64,000 bases of DNA, taken from the NCBI GenBank assembly GCA_943736015.1, contig OX031073.1, forward strand, positions 25,633,210 to 25,697,209, read 5' to 3'. The DNA comes from Tridacna crocea (taxonomy: Eukaryota; Mollusca; Bivalvia; Cardiida; Cardiidae). The position numbers and the translations under genes are program-made. The notes beneath the pieces are model-generated. The model was given only the letters and a program-made list of their open reading frames with translations, did no database searches and was not told where the DNA came from. Shown here one piece after another: positions 21,297 to 30,185 of the stretch (position 1 is its first letter; the number at the start of each line of letters is the position of its first letter).

Positions 21297-21468
21297 TTAA
21301 CCCTATGCCAAACAATCCCTGGTTTTATACAAGCCAGAGGAAGAGGCCTTCTGAAAACATCGTGGGAAAAAGAGAAAATGCTGGGCACCTGCATTCAGTG
21401 CTCTTATTGTTTGAGTCTGAAACATTATTGTGTGCTGTTCATGGTTTTGAGGTTTGGTAAGGAGTTAG
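21297..21468 (+). mobile_element. MITE family A, internal deletion
   Basis: TTAACCCTATGCCAAACAAT to GGTAAGGAGTTAG. After the tip TGCTGGGCACCTGCATT most of the long arm is lost. Confidence 0.75.
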
Positions 21469-21838
21469 CCCTTTCCCAAATGACAAGCCCGCCTGGCTGG
21501 CTCAGTGGTGAGCGTGTCGGACTCATGACCTGGCGGTTGTGAGTTCGATACCCAGTTGAGGCGAACTTTCGTTCTGACGTATTTTCGCCTTTCACCTCTG
21601 CTGAAGCATGTGAGAAAAGTAGTCGGTGGCTTTGGAAAGAAAGTAGTGTTAGCACTGGTATGAGAAAGCCAGGAAACACATGTGCGTCACCGACTGCCAT
21701 GATATGACCATAGCTGTTAAAGTGGCATTAAAAAGAAGAAGTTGCTCGCTACAAGCAATTTCTTCTTTTCCCACAGTATTTTCTAAAGACTTGTACTGCA
21801 GACACATAAAAACCAGGGCTTGTTTTTGAAAAAGTTAA
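21465..21838 (-). mobile_element. MITE family C, split by a SINE
   Basis: TTAGCCCTTTCCCAAATGACAA is cut at 21486. The element resumes after the SINE with GAAGTTGCTCGCTACAAGC and ends GACACATAAAAACCAGGGCT, TTTGAAAAAGTTAA. Part of the interior was lost with the insertion. Confidence 0.75.
21487..21732 (+). mobile_element. tRNA-derived SINE, second family
   Basis: Head GCCTGGCTGGCTCAGTGGTG (A box region) and GAGTTCGATACCC (B box). Body AGTAGTCGGTGGCTTTGG, CCATGATATGACCATAGCTG and the tail TTAAAGTGGCATTAAA. It is inserted in a family C MITE. Confidence 0.75.
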
Positions 21839-21849
21839 TGAAATGTGTT

Positions 21850-22078
21850 TTAACCCATTACCACACAATCCCTTCTTTTGACAATCCTGAGAAAAAAGCC
21901 TTTAGAAAACATTGTGGGAAAAGGAGAAAATGCTGATAACCAGCATTTTCTCCTTTTCCCAGAATGTTTTCTACCCTCCCCAAACCAAATTTCAATTTTT
22001 CAGTCACATTTATTTTGTCATCTGCAAATGCTATCAATATGGACCAGTCCAAAATTTTGTTGTTTGGTAAAGAGTTAA
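21850..22078 (+). mobile_element. MITE family A, full length (229)
   Basis: TTAACCCATTACCACACAAT to GGTAAAGAGTTAA; hairpin tip CTGATAACCAG. Confidence 0.92.
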
Positions 22079-22183
22079 AAAAAGAAATTACCTTTAGTTT
22101 GAAAATGAGTTTGTCAGTGGATTTTACCTAAAATGAGAGGCCTAAGTTTTTCGTGAAACCAGGCTCATTTCAATATGTTGCAG

Positions 22184-22365
22184 GATCTGGGTGCAAGTTT
22201 GTGATATCAGGAAATGCAGATTTCCAGAGCGCTGTGCCACAAATATCACAGTTACTAGAAAACCTTCACTCAACAAAACAGCATCTGAACCAGTTATGGT
22301 CCGTAAAACGTTCTCGACTGGAGCAGTGTCTGCAACTCAAGATATTTGAAGAAGATGTTGAAAAG
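22184..22365 (+). CDS. TRIO: Trio Rho-GEF, exon G (spectrin repeat 1, helix C)
   Basis: Acceptor caatatgttgcag, donor aaaaggtaag. The first two bases complete a Gly codon, then 60 codons follow to a phase-0 end. It carries SGNADFQSAVPQISQ, then LHSTKQHLNQLWSVKR, then CLQLKIFEEDVEK. The SGNAD, LHSTRQHLHQMW and QLRLFEQDAEK blocks of vertebrate Trio are all matched in order. The N-terminal residues GSGCKFVI are less conserved linker. A truncated MITE starts 39 bases after the donor. Confidence 0.95.
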
Positions 22366-22404
22366 GTAAGAAATGAGTGAAGTCTATCATTCCTGCATCC
22401 TTGA

Positions 22405-22550
22405 TTAACCCTTTACCACACAGTTCTGACCTTTATAGACCCTGAAGGAGAAAGCTTTTGAAAACATTGTTGGAAAAGGAGAAAATGCTGGTTACCAGCA
22501 TATGCTCCTATTCTTACAATATTTTCTATACTTTCAAATATATCCTATCA
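22405..22550 (+). mobile_element. MITE family A, cut by element E
   Basis: TTAACCCTTTACCACACAGT through ATTTTCTATACTTTCAAAT. The matching right end (TTTTGTTTTGTGGTAAAGG) reappears at about 23044-23064, after element E. Confidence 0.65.
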
Positions 22551-22579
22551 TTATAGATGATATTTGTCCAAAATATCAA

Positions 22580-23002
22580 AATTTACTTCATCGAGTGAAC
22601 ACCATTGGTAATATCTTCATGAGTGGTGCAGCCATGAGTGAAAATATTACCGATGGTGTTCACGAGATGAAATAAATTTCGGTCTTTCACCAAAAAAAAA
22701 AAATTCTATTTATTTCATACTTTTAACCCTTTCTGGGAGAAGCTTTATCAAAATCCAGTAGTTTTTTTCTGTTATTCCCCGTGGCATACCCCTCCCACAT
22801 AGCAATACATTACAATATTACGTCAAGCACAAGAAATGTAAGGTAAATGATGTCATATTTTCATCTGGTTTTGAGGCATGTGCAATTCACCTAGGCAACA
22901 AGAACATGAAAATTGCTATTTTTACTGATCGTACCCATGTAATATTGAAAAATGTTTTTCACTGCTATTTCTTGATATCCTACCGGAAAGCATGAAATAA
23001 AA
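22580..23002. mobile_element. Palindrome-headed element E, copy 1
   Basis: Inverted ends ATTTACTTCATC and CATGAAATAAAA. The first 120 bases are a large hairpin (GGTAATATCTTCATGAGTGG against GAGTGAAAATATTACCGATG), then AACCCTTTCTGGGAGAAGC and CCGTGGCATACCCCTCCCAC. It probably splits a family A MITE (22405 to about 23068). Confidence 0.6.
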
Positions 23003-23089
23003 TGTATTTTCAGCATTTGTTTCTACTTAGAACCATTCTATAATTTTTGTTTTGTGGTAAAGGTTCAAACATTCATAAGATATTCCGAC

Positions 23090-23320
23090 ATTTTTACAAG
23101 CCAAACAGGATAGTGCAGTTAGATACATGAAGGACTTTAGGTGTGTCTCTGATTTGAATCCCCACCTGAACCAATTTCTTTCTGATAACTGATGTTAGTC
23201 ATTGAAACAGGATTTGTTTAGTTCTCCACACTGATTATTGTTCGGACAAAGAATATGTGAAAAGACAGCCAGTGGCTTTGGAAGAAAACTGCAAAGTACT
23301 GATATTTCAAAAAAAAAAAA
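23090..23320 (+). mobile_element. Degenerate SINE, second family
   Basis: GATTTGAATCCCCACCTGAA resembles a B box. AAAGACAGCCAGTGGCTTTGG and GCAAAGTACTGATATTTC match the SINE body. Confidence 0.4.
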
Positions 23321-23384
23321 ATTTCGAAATACTTAGCCTATGGTTCTGAAAATGTTGCTGGAAAAAAGAACTAATACTGGTATT

Positions 23385-23589
23385 AATTTAGTCTTCTCCA
23401 GATTCAAAGCATTTTTAGTAGAAAAAATTGATGGAGCTTAAATAATGGAATTGGTTTTTTGAAGGGGGGGGGAATGCATGGTTAGATGGGAAAATGCTGG
23501 TTACCCCCATTTTGTCCTTTTCCAACAATGTTTTCAAAAACAAATTTTCACAGGAAAATGAACACTCAGGGTTGTTTGGTTAAGGGTTC
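23385..23589 (-). mobile_element. MITE family A, degenerate
   Basis: CAGATTCAAAGCATTTTTAG, GGGAAAATGCTGGTTACCCC and GGGTTGTTTGGTTAAGGGT. Confidence 0.6.
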
Positions 23590-23778
23590 AGACTGGAGGT
23601 CACATTTTTTAGCCTCAGTGGAAGCACTGGGTATTTCATTTGAGTGTCCTTGGGCAAGATATATTAGAGCGTCGGCCTGGTACTCCGGAAACCAAGGGCA
23701 TTATTGAGTCATCTGTCACTGTGATATGACTGAAATAATCTTGAAAGCAGCATAAAACACTGTTCAATCAATCAATCA
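23590..23778 (+). mobile_element. SINE fragment with simple-repeat tail
   Basis: TTGGGCAAGATATATTAGAG, CATCTGTCACTGTGATATGAC, TTGAAAGCAGCATAAAACAC and an (AATC)n tail. Confidence 0.45.
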
Positions 23779-23792
23779 TGGAAAAGTGTGTA

Positions 23793-23994
23793 TTGATGAC
23801 CCTCAGAAAGAAACCTGTAGAAAACACTGTGGGAAAAGGAGAAAATGCTGGTAACCAGCATTTTCTCCTTTTCCCACAATGTTTTCTACCCTTTACAACA
23901 CAAATTTCATATTCTCAGTCACTTTTATTTTGTTGTCTGCAGATGTTTTTCGATTTGGACAAACATAAAATTTTGTTGTTTGGAATGAGTTTAG
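23793..23994 (+). mobile_element. MITE family A, left terminus lost
   Basis: Starts at TTGATGACCCTCAGAAAG, hairpin intact, ends TTTGGAATGAGTTTAG. Confidence 0.8.
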
Positions 23995-24100
23995 CACTGT
24001 AAAATTTATCACCTCAGATTGGATATTGAGTCGGTATTGGAAAGTGCCCTTTGCTAACTTTGCACATGATTGAAAAGATCTTGATTACCTTTTGTTTCAG

Positions 24101-24223
24101 ATGTTTAATTGGATCTGCCACAATCGTGACATGTTTCTGGTGAACTACACAGAGATAGGGATCACCCATCAGTTTGCTGTAGAGCTGGAGAATGAACACA
24201 GTCAGTTTGCAAACAGTGCCGTG
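24101..24223 (+). CDS. TRIO: Trio Rho-GEF, exon H (spectrin repeat 2, helix A)
   Basis: Acceptor ccttttgtttcag, donor gtggtaagt; 41 codons, phase 0. It reads NWICHNRDMFLVNYTEIG and ends ELENEHSQFANSAV; the YTEIG motif and HN.F-LN context are diagnostic. The exon starts exactly at the spectrin repeat boundary. Its last 45 bases, with the donor and the following intron sequence, recur three more times downstream (see 24179-25135). Confidence 0.95.
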
Positions 24224-24340
24224 GTAAGTACAATTTATTTGTGGTTCGGGGTTCTGCTGTGGGGATTAGCTGGAACATTTCTGCACTACAATTATTGTTG
24301 TTGATGGCTATAGGGCCTGTTCTCTGTAAATTGTTCTTTC

Positions 24341-24547
24341 TTAACCCTTTACTCCATAGATACTCATTTCTACGCATTGCTTGTAGGAGCCCTTTGAAAA
24401 CATTGTGACGAGCAATTTCACCTTTTGCCACAATGTTTTCTATGCTATCAAAAGGTGTCATATACACATAAGAAACGGCTTCATCCTTGCTGTTATTTAG
24501 GGTCAAGTAAAGATACCATAGAAATACCTTATGGAGTAAAGGGTTAA
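24341..24547 (+). mobile_element. MITE family B, 207 bp
   Basis: TTAACCCTTTACTCCATAGA to ATGGAGTAAAGGGTTAA. Part of the left hairpin arm is deleted (CATTGTGACGAGCAATTTC). Inserted at the TTAA joining exon H repeat copies 1 and 2. Confidence 0.9.
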
Positions 24548-24555
24548 GTAGAAGT

Positions 24556-24754
24556 GGGTCTGTATTCACCAACTGTTCTTAAGACCTTATTTTAGTCTTA
24601 TTCTTCAGAAGTTTGTCAATGTGAAAGTAATAGAACTTCTGATTTGCTAAACCATTTGGATTAGCCAATCAGAATTTCTTTTACTTCCACTGTCATAAAA
24701 TCTTGAAGAATAAGACAAAGAATGTTCTTAGGAATGGTTGGTGAATACGGACCC
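24556..24754. mobile_element. PIF/Harbinger-like MITE, copy 1
   Basis: Ends GGGTCTGTATTCACCAAC and, inverted, GTTGGTGAATACGGACCC. The interior has a CTGATT..CCAATCAG palindrome. It is inserted in the second copy of the repeated exon H end, splitting GTAGAA from TGGAGAATG. GGGCC-type termini fit Harbinger. Confidence 0.75.
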
Positions 24755-25229
24755 TGGAGAATGAACACAGACAGTTAGCTAACAGTGCCGTGGTAAGTAC
24801 AATTTATTTGTGGTTCAGGCTTCTGCTGTGGTGATCAGCTGGAACATTCCTCCACTACAATCATTGTTGTTGATGGCTATAAGGCCTGTTCTCTGTAAAC
24901 TATTCTTTCTTAAGTAGAACTGGAGAATGAACACAGTCAGTTTGCTAACAGTGCCGTGGTGAGTACAATTTATTTGTGGTTCACTGTTCTGCTGTGATGA
25001 TCAGCTTGAATATTTCTGCACTACAATCATTGTTGTTGATGGCTATTAGGACTGTTCTCTGTAAACTGTTCTTTCTTAAGTAGAACTGGAGAATGAACCT
25101 CAGGCAGTTTGCGAACAGTGCCATGGTAAGTACACTCATTATAGGTCCCAGGTTTGTATCCTTGAATGTGGCTTGACCTTTGGGAAGTACCCCTTTTACG
25201 GAGCTAGTCTTCTATTACTTTCTGATAAT

Positions 25230-25440
25230 TTAACCCTTTACCACACAATGTCGACTTTTGTCGACCCTGAGGTAGAAGCCTTTTGAAATCATTGCGGGAA
25301 ACCAGCATTTTCTTCTTTTCCCACAAAGTTTTCTACCCTATCAGAGGAAAATTGTATCATTTGAGCCACTGTGAAATTGTTGTATGAAACTGCTTTCGAT
25401 TCGGATAGTTACAAAATTTTGCCGTTTGGTAAAGAGTTAA
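25230..25440 (+). mobile_element. MITE family A, left hairpin arm deleted
   Basis: ATTGCGGGAAACCAGCATTTT shows the lost arm. CCTATCAGAGGAAAATTGTA subtype. Shares TTAA with the next copy. Confidence 0.87.
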
Positions 25441-25646
25441 CCCTTTACAACACAAGCCCGACTTTTGACAACCCTGAGAAAGAAGCCTTTTGAAAACATT
25501 GTGAGAAAAGGAGAAAATGCTGGTAACCAGCATTTTCTCCTCTTCCCACAAAGTTTTCTACCCTATCAGAGAAAAATTGTATCATTTTAGCCACTGTGAA
25601 ATTGTTGTCTGAAACTGCTAAATTTTGCTGTTGTTTAAAGAGTTAA
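25437..25646 (+). mobile_element. MITE family A, 24 bp before exon I
   Basis: Same subtype as its neighbour and probably a related insertion. The long-arm tip is shortened (AAACTGCTAAATTTTGCTGT). Confidence 0.88.
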
Positions 25647-25670
25647 TTCTGTCCACCTTTTATCTTTCAG

Positions 25671-25862
25671 AATGTGTATGTAAATATAACCAGGATTTTA
25701 AGTATGGCCCAAAGACTATGTGATGCTGGACATTATGCTCAGAACTCTATACGAATACAGGCAGCTAAACTGGAGAGAGAGTGGAAAAGCCTTGCTGCTG
25801 CCCTAGATGATAGGAGCACAGTACTTAGCATGTCTGTAATGTTCCATAAAAAAGCTGAAACA
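25671..25862 (+). CDS. TRIO: Trio Rho-GEF, exon I (spectrin repeat 2, helices B-C)
   Basis: Acceptor ccttttatctttcag, donor acagtaagt; 64 codons, phase 0. Contains NVYVNITRILSMAQRL, then GHYAQNSIRIQA, then EREWKSLAAALDDRSTVL and HKKAET. These match the NVYVNINRIMSVANRL, SGHYA, LEQEWKAFAAALDERS and FHQKAE blocks of vertebrate Trio. The right TTAA of a MITE chain (25230-25646) lies 24 bases before the exon, so the intron 3' end is nearly all transposon-derived. Confidence 0.96.
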
Positions 25863-25971
25863 GTAAGTATTGTTACACTGTATTTTGTTTGTGGAGAAAT
25901 GACTGGTTTATCATGTAATTTGCTTGCTTGGAAATAAATTATTTATGACATAGTTTGACTGTTGCCATGTT

Positions 25972-26200
25972 TTAACCCTTTACTCCATAGATACTCATTT
26001 CTACGCATTGCCTGTAGGAGCCTTTGGAAAACATTTTGGCAAAAGGTGAAATTGCTCGTGACGAGCAATTTCACCATTTGTCACAATGTTTTCTAAGCTG
26101 TCAAAAGGTGTCATATTCACATAAAAAACAGCTTCATCCTTGCTGTTATTTAGGGTCAATTACAGATACCATAGAAATGCTTTATGGGGTAAAGGGTTAA
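25972..26200 (+). mobile_element. MITE family B, full length (229)
   Basis: TTAACCCTTTACTCCATAGA to ATGGGGTAAAGGGTTAA. Confidence 0.93.
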
Positions 26201-26540
26201 ACTCATGGAGAAACTGATGATTTCAGAGACATAAGGGATTTTCATTTAGTAATTTTTTTCTTGCTGAGAAATACATAGCTTGAAGTTTTGTTTGTTTGAA
26301 ATTAATGGGGTGTTATGTAATATTTCTCTGTATTCTTTTTGTTGGAAAATAAATTGTCTCCGTAGGAGTAAGAACTTTTTCTGTAAATTTTGTCATTGGA
26401 GAAATTGATCGTCTCTACAGGAGACTTATGCGTTATATTTTGTCTGTGGAGTATTTGATTGTCCATTGGGAAGTGAATTTTTTACAAGAGAATTTGACCT
26501 TTAAGGTACAGGTTCAGAATAGTTAATATTATATTGTTAT

Positions 26541-26960
26541 TAATCAAGTGATTTTGTATTGGCCCAGTTACAGGTCCGAGGTCAACCATATTGCTCCGAG
26601 GCCGAAGGCTGAGGTCCAATACACCTGACCGAGGACCTGTAACTGGGCCAATATGAAATCACTTGATCAGTGACATTTTTATTAATTAACTGTTTTTATC
26701 GGGCATTCTCTTTTCTTCAGACATTTGATTTCTTCAAATATAAGAAACAAAAGCTTGTAGCATAACTTCCGCCATTTTTGTTTTCCCGAAATAAGTGCAT
26801 ATGCTCACACGACTGAAATTTTGACCGATCAAGGATTTCTATATTGGTCATGGGTCATCAATATTGATACCAGGTCAACTGTATTGATCTGAGGTCAAGT
26901 CGTATTAAGACGGGGTCACGACCTGTATACAATACGAAGTAAGAAATGTGACTTGTATCG
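26541..26960. repeat. Foldback repeat, GGCCCAGTTACAGGTC arms
   Basis: ATCAAGTGATTTTGTATTGG..CAGTTACAGGTCC at 26552-26578 pairs with GGACCTGTAACTGGGCCAAT at 26633 onward. Around 26820-26940 there are further GGTCAT/GGTCAA repeats and GACCTGTATAC. Intron between exons I and J. Confidence 0.6.
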
Positions 26961-27071
26961 CGTGGACCGGTTTCCATGTATAACTTCTATATATCTAATA
27001 GTTAATTGATATTACATACAGTATTTAGAGAAGTCAAAAGTAATGGTGGTTCAAATGATTGAATCTTTCAT

Positions 27072-27240
27072 CTAACCCTGTACCAGACAATTCTGAATTT
27101 TAATGGCTACAGGAAAAAAGGCCTTGAAAAACAGATGGAAAAAGGGAGTAGATGCTGGTAACCCCTATTTTCTACCGTATCAGAGGACTTAAGATCATTT
27201 CTATCAGTTTCAAAATTGTCTTCTGCAAATGCTTTAATTT
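27072..27240 (+). mobile_element. MITE family A, degenerate
   Basis: CTAACCCTGTACCAGACAAT, GATGCTGGTAACCCC and GTCTTCTGCAAATGCTTTAA. Confidence 0.6.
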
Positions 27241-27254
27241 ACAAATGCCTTATA

Positions 27255-27520
27255 TTTATTCTTAGAGAAAGGGTCAAAGAGTATGGAAAACATTGTTGGA
27301 AACGATAAAAATGCTGGTTACCAGCTAATGCCTGATATTTGTTCCTTGAGAAAGGGTCAAAGAGTATGGGAAACATTGTCTGAAATGATAAAAATGCTGG
27401 TTACCAGCTAATGCCTGATATTTGTTCCTTGAGAAAGGGCCAAAGAGTATGGGAAACATTGTTGGAAAAGATGAAAATGCTGGTTACCAGCTCCTCTCTT
27501 TTCCTCATAATATTTTCAAA
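27255..27520 (+). repeat. Tandem array, 3 units of 83 bp, built from a MITE arm
   Basis: GAGAAAGGG recurs at 27265, 27348 and 27431. Each unit has CAAAGAGTATGGGAAACATTG and AAAATGCTGGTTACCAGCT, a family A hairpin side (quoted in parts). Only the last unit continues into the other hairpin arm. Confidence 0.85.
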
Positions 27521-27548
27521 CGCCTTTCCCCCTGGGTCATTTATACAT

Positions 27549-27810
27549 ATGAGCCATGCTTTGTGAAAAGGGGGCTTAATACATTTGCGCAAAGTATCGA
27601 CCCAGGTCAGCCTGCGCAATCTGCGCAGGCTGACCTGGGCCGAAACTTTGCGCTGTTAGTCATTTTTTGCAGCACAGAGGATCAGTTTACCTGATGATTC
27701 AGTAATTTGCTATATAAAATGAATTTTTACGCAGTATGTAGACTGTGATGACTCGCTTGGAATCATGCACCACGGAATGCATTAAGCCCCCTTTTACCAG
27801 AGCATGTTTG
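27549..27810. mobile_element. Related hairpin element D', GGGGGCTTAAT ends
   Basis: GAGCCATGCTTTGTGAAAAGG with GGGCTTAATACATTTGCGC on the left; on the right GCATTAAGCCCCCTTTTACC then AGAGCATGTTTGGC. The core GCAATCTGCGCAGGCTGACCT is a strong palindrome. It abuts copy 2 of element D. Confidence 0.65.
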
Positions 27811-27857
27811 GCATTAGATTGATTTGAGTTCAAAGTAAATATGGCTTGCAACATACG

Positions 27858-28089
27858 AAAAGGGGCATTCGGACATTTGCCTAAAGCGTCATCTCGGATC
27901 AGCCTGTGTAGTTCGTGCAGACTAATCGGAGATGGCACTTTACGACTACATTAGACTTTGTGCTACAGTAGACTTTTGTGAAACAGAAAAATTACATAAA
28001 AACGGAAGGTGCCGTCTTGGATTAGCCTGCGTGGACTGTGCAGGCTGATCCGAGACGACGTTTTACGCAAATGTTCGAATGCCCCTTTT
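27858..28089. mobile_element. Hairpin element D, copy 2
   Basis: AAAAGGGGCATTCGGACATTT and the complement CGAATGCCCCTTTT. Same interior order as copy 1, including TACAGTAGACTTTTGTGAAAC and two AGCCTG..CAGGCT sites. It ends 83 bases before exon J. Confidence 0.75.
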
Positions 28090-28172
28090 CGTGTTTTGCA
28101 GGCCATATAGGGACATCTATATCTTTCCTGCTTGTTGTTTCACAGTTTGTAAATTAATTTACTTTATGATAG

Positions 28173-28433
28173 TACCTAGCCCAAGTAATTGGATGGAGAC
28201 AGGCATGTGAGAGCCCAAATATCCCCTCCATAACAGAGGAACTTGAAGACGCCTTACAGCAGCATCAAGCCTTGATAGAGACTATCAGTCAAGCCTACGC
28301 TGAAGTATGTGCCGACGGAAAATCTCTCCTGGATACCCTACAGACACCGGTGTCATCAGGAAGTTCCAACTCTCTTACAGCGAAAGCAGACTACTCAGAG
28401 GCTGCAGGACATGTTCTTGATGTTGTACATGAG
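28173..28433 (+). CDS. TRIO: Trio Rho-GEF, exon J (spectrin repeat 3, helices A-B)
   Basis: Acceptor tttactttatgatag (short pyrimidine run), donor gaggttagta; 87 codons, phase 0. It reads YLAQVIGWRQAC, then ITEELEDALQQHQAL, AYAEVCADGKSLLDTLQ, SLTAKADYSEA and HVLDVVHE. It matches YMSNVDSWCKAC, LEDAIHHHQ, AYSEVSQDGKSLLDKLQ and HHVLDVIHE of vertebrate Trio. A hairpin-rich repeat (27858-28089) ends about 80 bases upstream. The following intron is the longest seen (11.4 kb). Confidence 0.95.
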
Positions 28434-28951
28434 GTTAGTAGAATAGAAAATTGAGGTCGTCACACGAAGGAAGCACGCTGTATCAAAGTCAGAAATAAAC
28501 AGAATCTTTCTTTTTCCACTTATCGAAGAATTATGATTATAAGAAACAACAGTAATGTAAAAGGGGGGAATACCTTGATTTTGGGTTATCTCAACAGTTT
28601 TTGCATTTGTTCCTGGTTAATCCAGTTTACGATTATCCAAAAAATTCATTGTTTTGACATATTTTTTTGGGAAAGAACCCTTCATGCATTTAATAGGTTA
28701 ATTAATCAAGGGAATCTTGTCTTTGACTGATTATCATCTTTGTATTGGATTAAAGTGGGTGGGTTGTATTGTATGATTTTATACTGGCATAATAAAATTG
28801 TATGACTGTTTGATAATGACTTTGACATGACTTTCACCTTGGTGTGATGTTTGATTTGAATTTGATTGCTAGTAGATATCGTATGCATGTGTGTTTAGAT
28901 TAGCAGCTAGAGATTGTGAATTACTCAGAAAAAAAAAACAATAACACACAA
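28434..28951. other. Intron sequence after exon J, nothing recognised
   Basis: No repeat, hairpin or open frame of note. Confidence 0.5.
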
Positions 28952-29180
28952 TTAACCCTTTACCCCATAAGGCATTTCTATGGTATCACTAATTGACCCT
29001 AAATAACAGCAAGGATGAAGCCATTTCTTATGTGTATATGACACCTTTTGATAGCATAGAAAACATTGTGGCAAAAGGTGAAATTGCTCATCATGAGCAA
29101 TTTCACCTTTTGCCACAATGTTTCCCAAAGGCTCCTACAAACAATGCGTAGAAATGAGTATCTATAGAGTAAAGGATTAA
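28952..29180 (-). mobile_element. MITE family B, full length (229)
   Basis: TTAACCCTTTACCCCATAAG to TATAGAGTAAAGGATTAA; hairpin tip CTCATCATGAG. Confidence 0.93.
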
Positions 29181-29278
29181 GGACACTGCATTTATAAGTT
29201 ATTTTCAGAAACTTTAAGCTTTGGTATATTTTTGAGAGATTGGAAAGAATAAAATTAACGTTTTTAACAATATATTAT

Positions 29279-29458
29279 TTAACAACCCTGAGAAAGAAAG
29301 CCTTTGAAAACATTGTGGGTTACCAGCATTTTCTCCTTTTCCCACAATGTATTGTATCCTTCCCAAATCAATTTCAATTTTTGATTGACATTTATTTTGT
29401 CGTCTACAAATGCGTTAAGTTTGGACCAGTCTAAAATTTTGTCTTTTGGTAAAGATTC
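29279..29458 (+). mobile_element. MITE family A, left side shortened
   Basis: TTAACAACCCTGAGAAAGAA skips the outer short arm. The left hairpin arm is deleted (GTGGGTTACCAGC). Ends TTTTGGTAAAGATTC. Confidence 0.78.
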
Positions 29459-29689
29459 TACTCCTTGCCACACAATGTTGACTTTTAGTGACATTGAGGA
29501 AGAATCCTTTTGAAAACAATCTGGGAGAAGGAGAAAATGCTGGTTACCAGTATTTTCTCCTTTTCCCACAAAGTTTGCTACCTTATCAAAGAAAAGTTGC
29601 ATCATTTTAGCCACTATGATATTGTTGTCGGCAAAATTAATGCTATCAATTTGGATAGGTCTAAAATTTTGTCGTGTGGTAAGGGTTGA
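29456..29689 (+). mobile_element. MITE family A, full length, mutated ends
   Basis: TTCTACTCCTTGCCACACAA to GTGTGGTAAGGGTTGA. Confidence 0.82.
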
Positions 29690-29756
29690 AATGAAAAGAA
29701 GCACAGAAGAAGTATGAGTATTTCAAAAGGATGCCACTTTTGCAGGGAATATGAAA

Positions 29757-29961
29757 TTAACTCTGCTCGATGACAGAAATTTGGATTCATCTGTATTAAA
29801 AGCTTTTGCAAACTACATATTTTGATGTGGTTTGATGGAAAACACTGGTTCACTGCTCTAGAAATATAATGAAGAAAAACATTGTCAGAAAAAGAAGAAA
29901 AAGCTGGTTAATAGCATTGCCTCCTATTCCAGCAGGGCTTTCAAAAACCATGTTCTTTTAA
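29757..29961 (-). mobile_element. MITE family A, degenerate
   Basis: TTAACTCTGCTCGATGACAG, AAAGCTGGTTAATAGC. Ends at the TTAA of the next copy. Confidence 0.6.
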
Positions 29962-30185
29962 CCCTTTATCAAACAACAAAATTTTAGACAGGTCCAAATT
30001 GAAAGCATTTGCAGATGACAAAATTGATGAGAAGCAAAATTGAAATATGACTTTCGAAAGGTAGAAATCAGTGTGGGAAAAGGAGAAAATGCTGGTTACC
30101 AGCATTTTCTCCTTTTCCCACAATGTTTTCAAAAGGCTTCTTTGTCAGGGTAGTCAAAAGTAGGGATTGTGTGGTAATGGGTTAA
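29958..30185 (-). mobile_element. MITE family A, full length (228)
   Basis: TTAACCCTTTATCAAACAAC to GTGTGGTAATGGGTTAA. Confidence 0.92.

Larger units (their letters stand above)
24179..25135 (+). repeat. Four tandem copies of the exon H 3' end plus donor and intron
   Basis: A unit of about 166 bases starts GTAGARCTGGAGAATG inside exon H and runs through the donor to TTCTTTCTTAA in the intron. Copy 1 is 24179-24344 (the real exon end). Copy 2 is 24548-24913, carrying a 199-base Harbinger-like insertion. Copy 3 is 24914-25079 and copy 4, partial, is 25080-25135. A family B MITE sits in the TTAA between copies 1 and 2. All four copies keep a GT donor (24224, 24793, 24959, 25126; three GTAAGT and one GTGAGT). 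Copies 3 and 4 are preceded by a CTTTCTTAAG acceptor-like string, and the first codon after it would be TAG. Confidence 0.9.
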
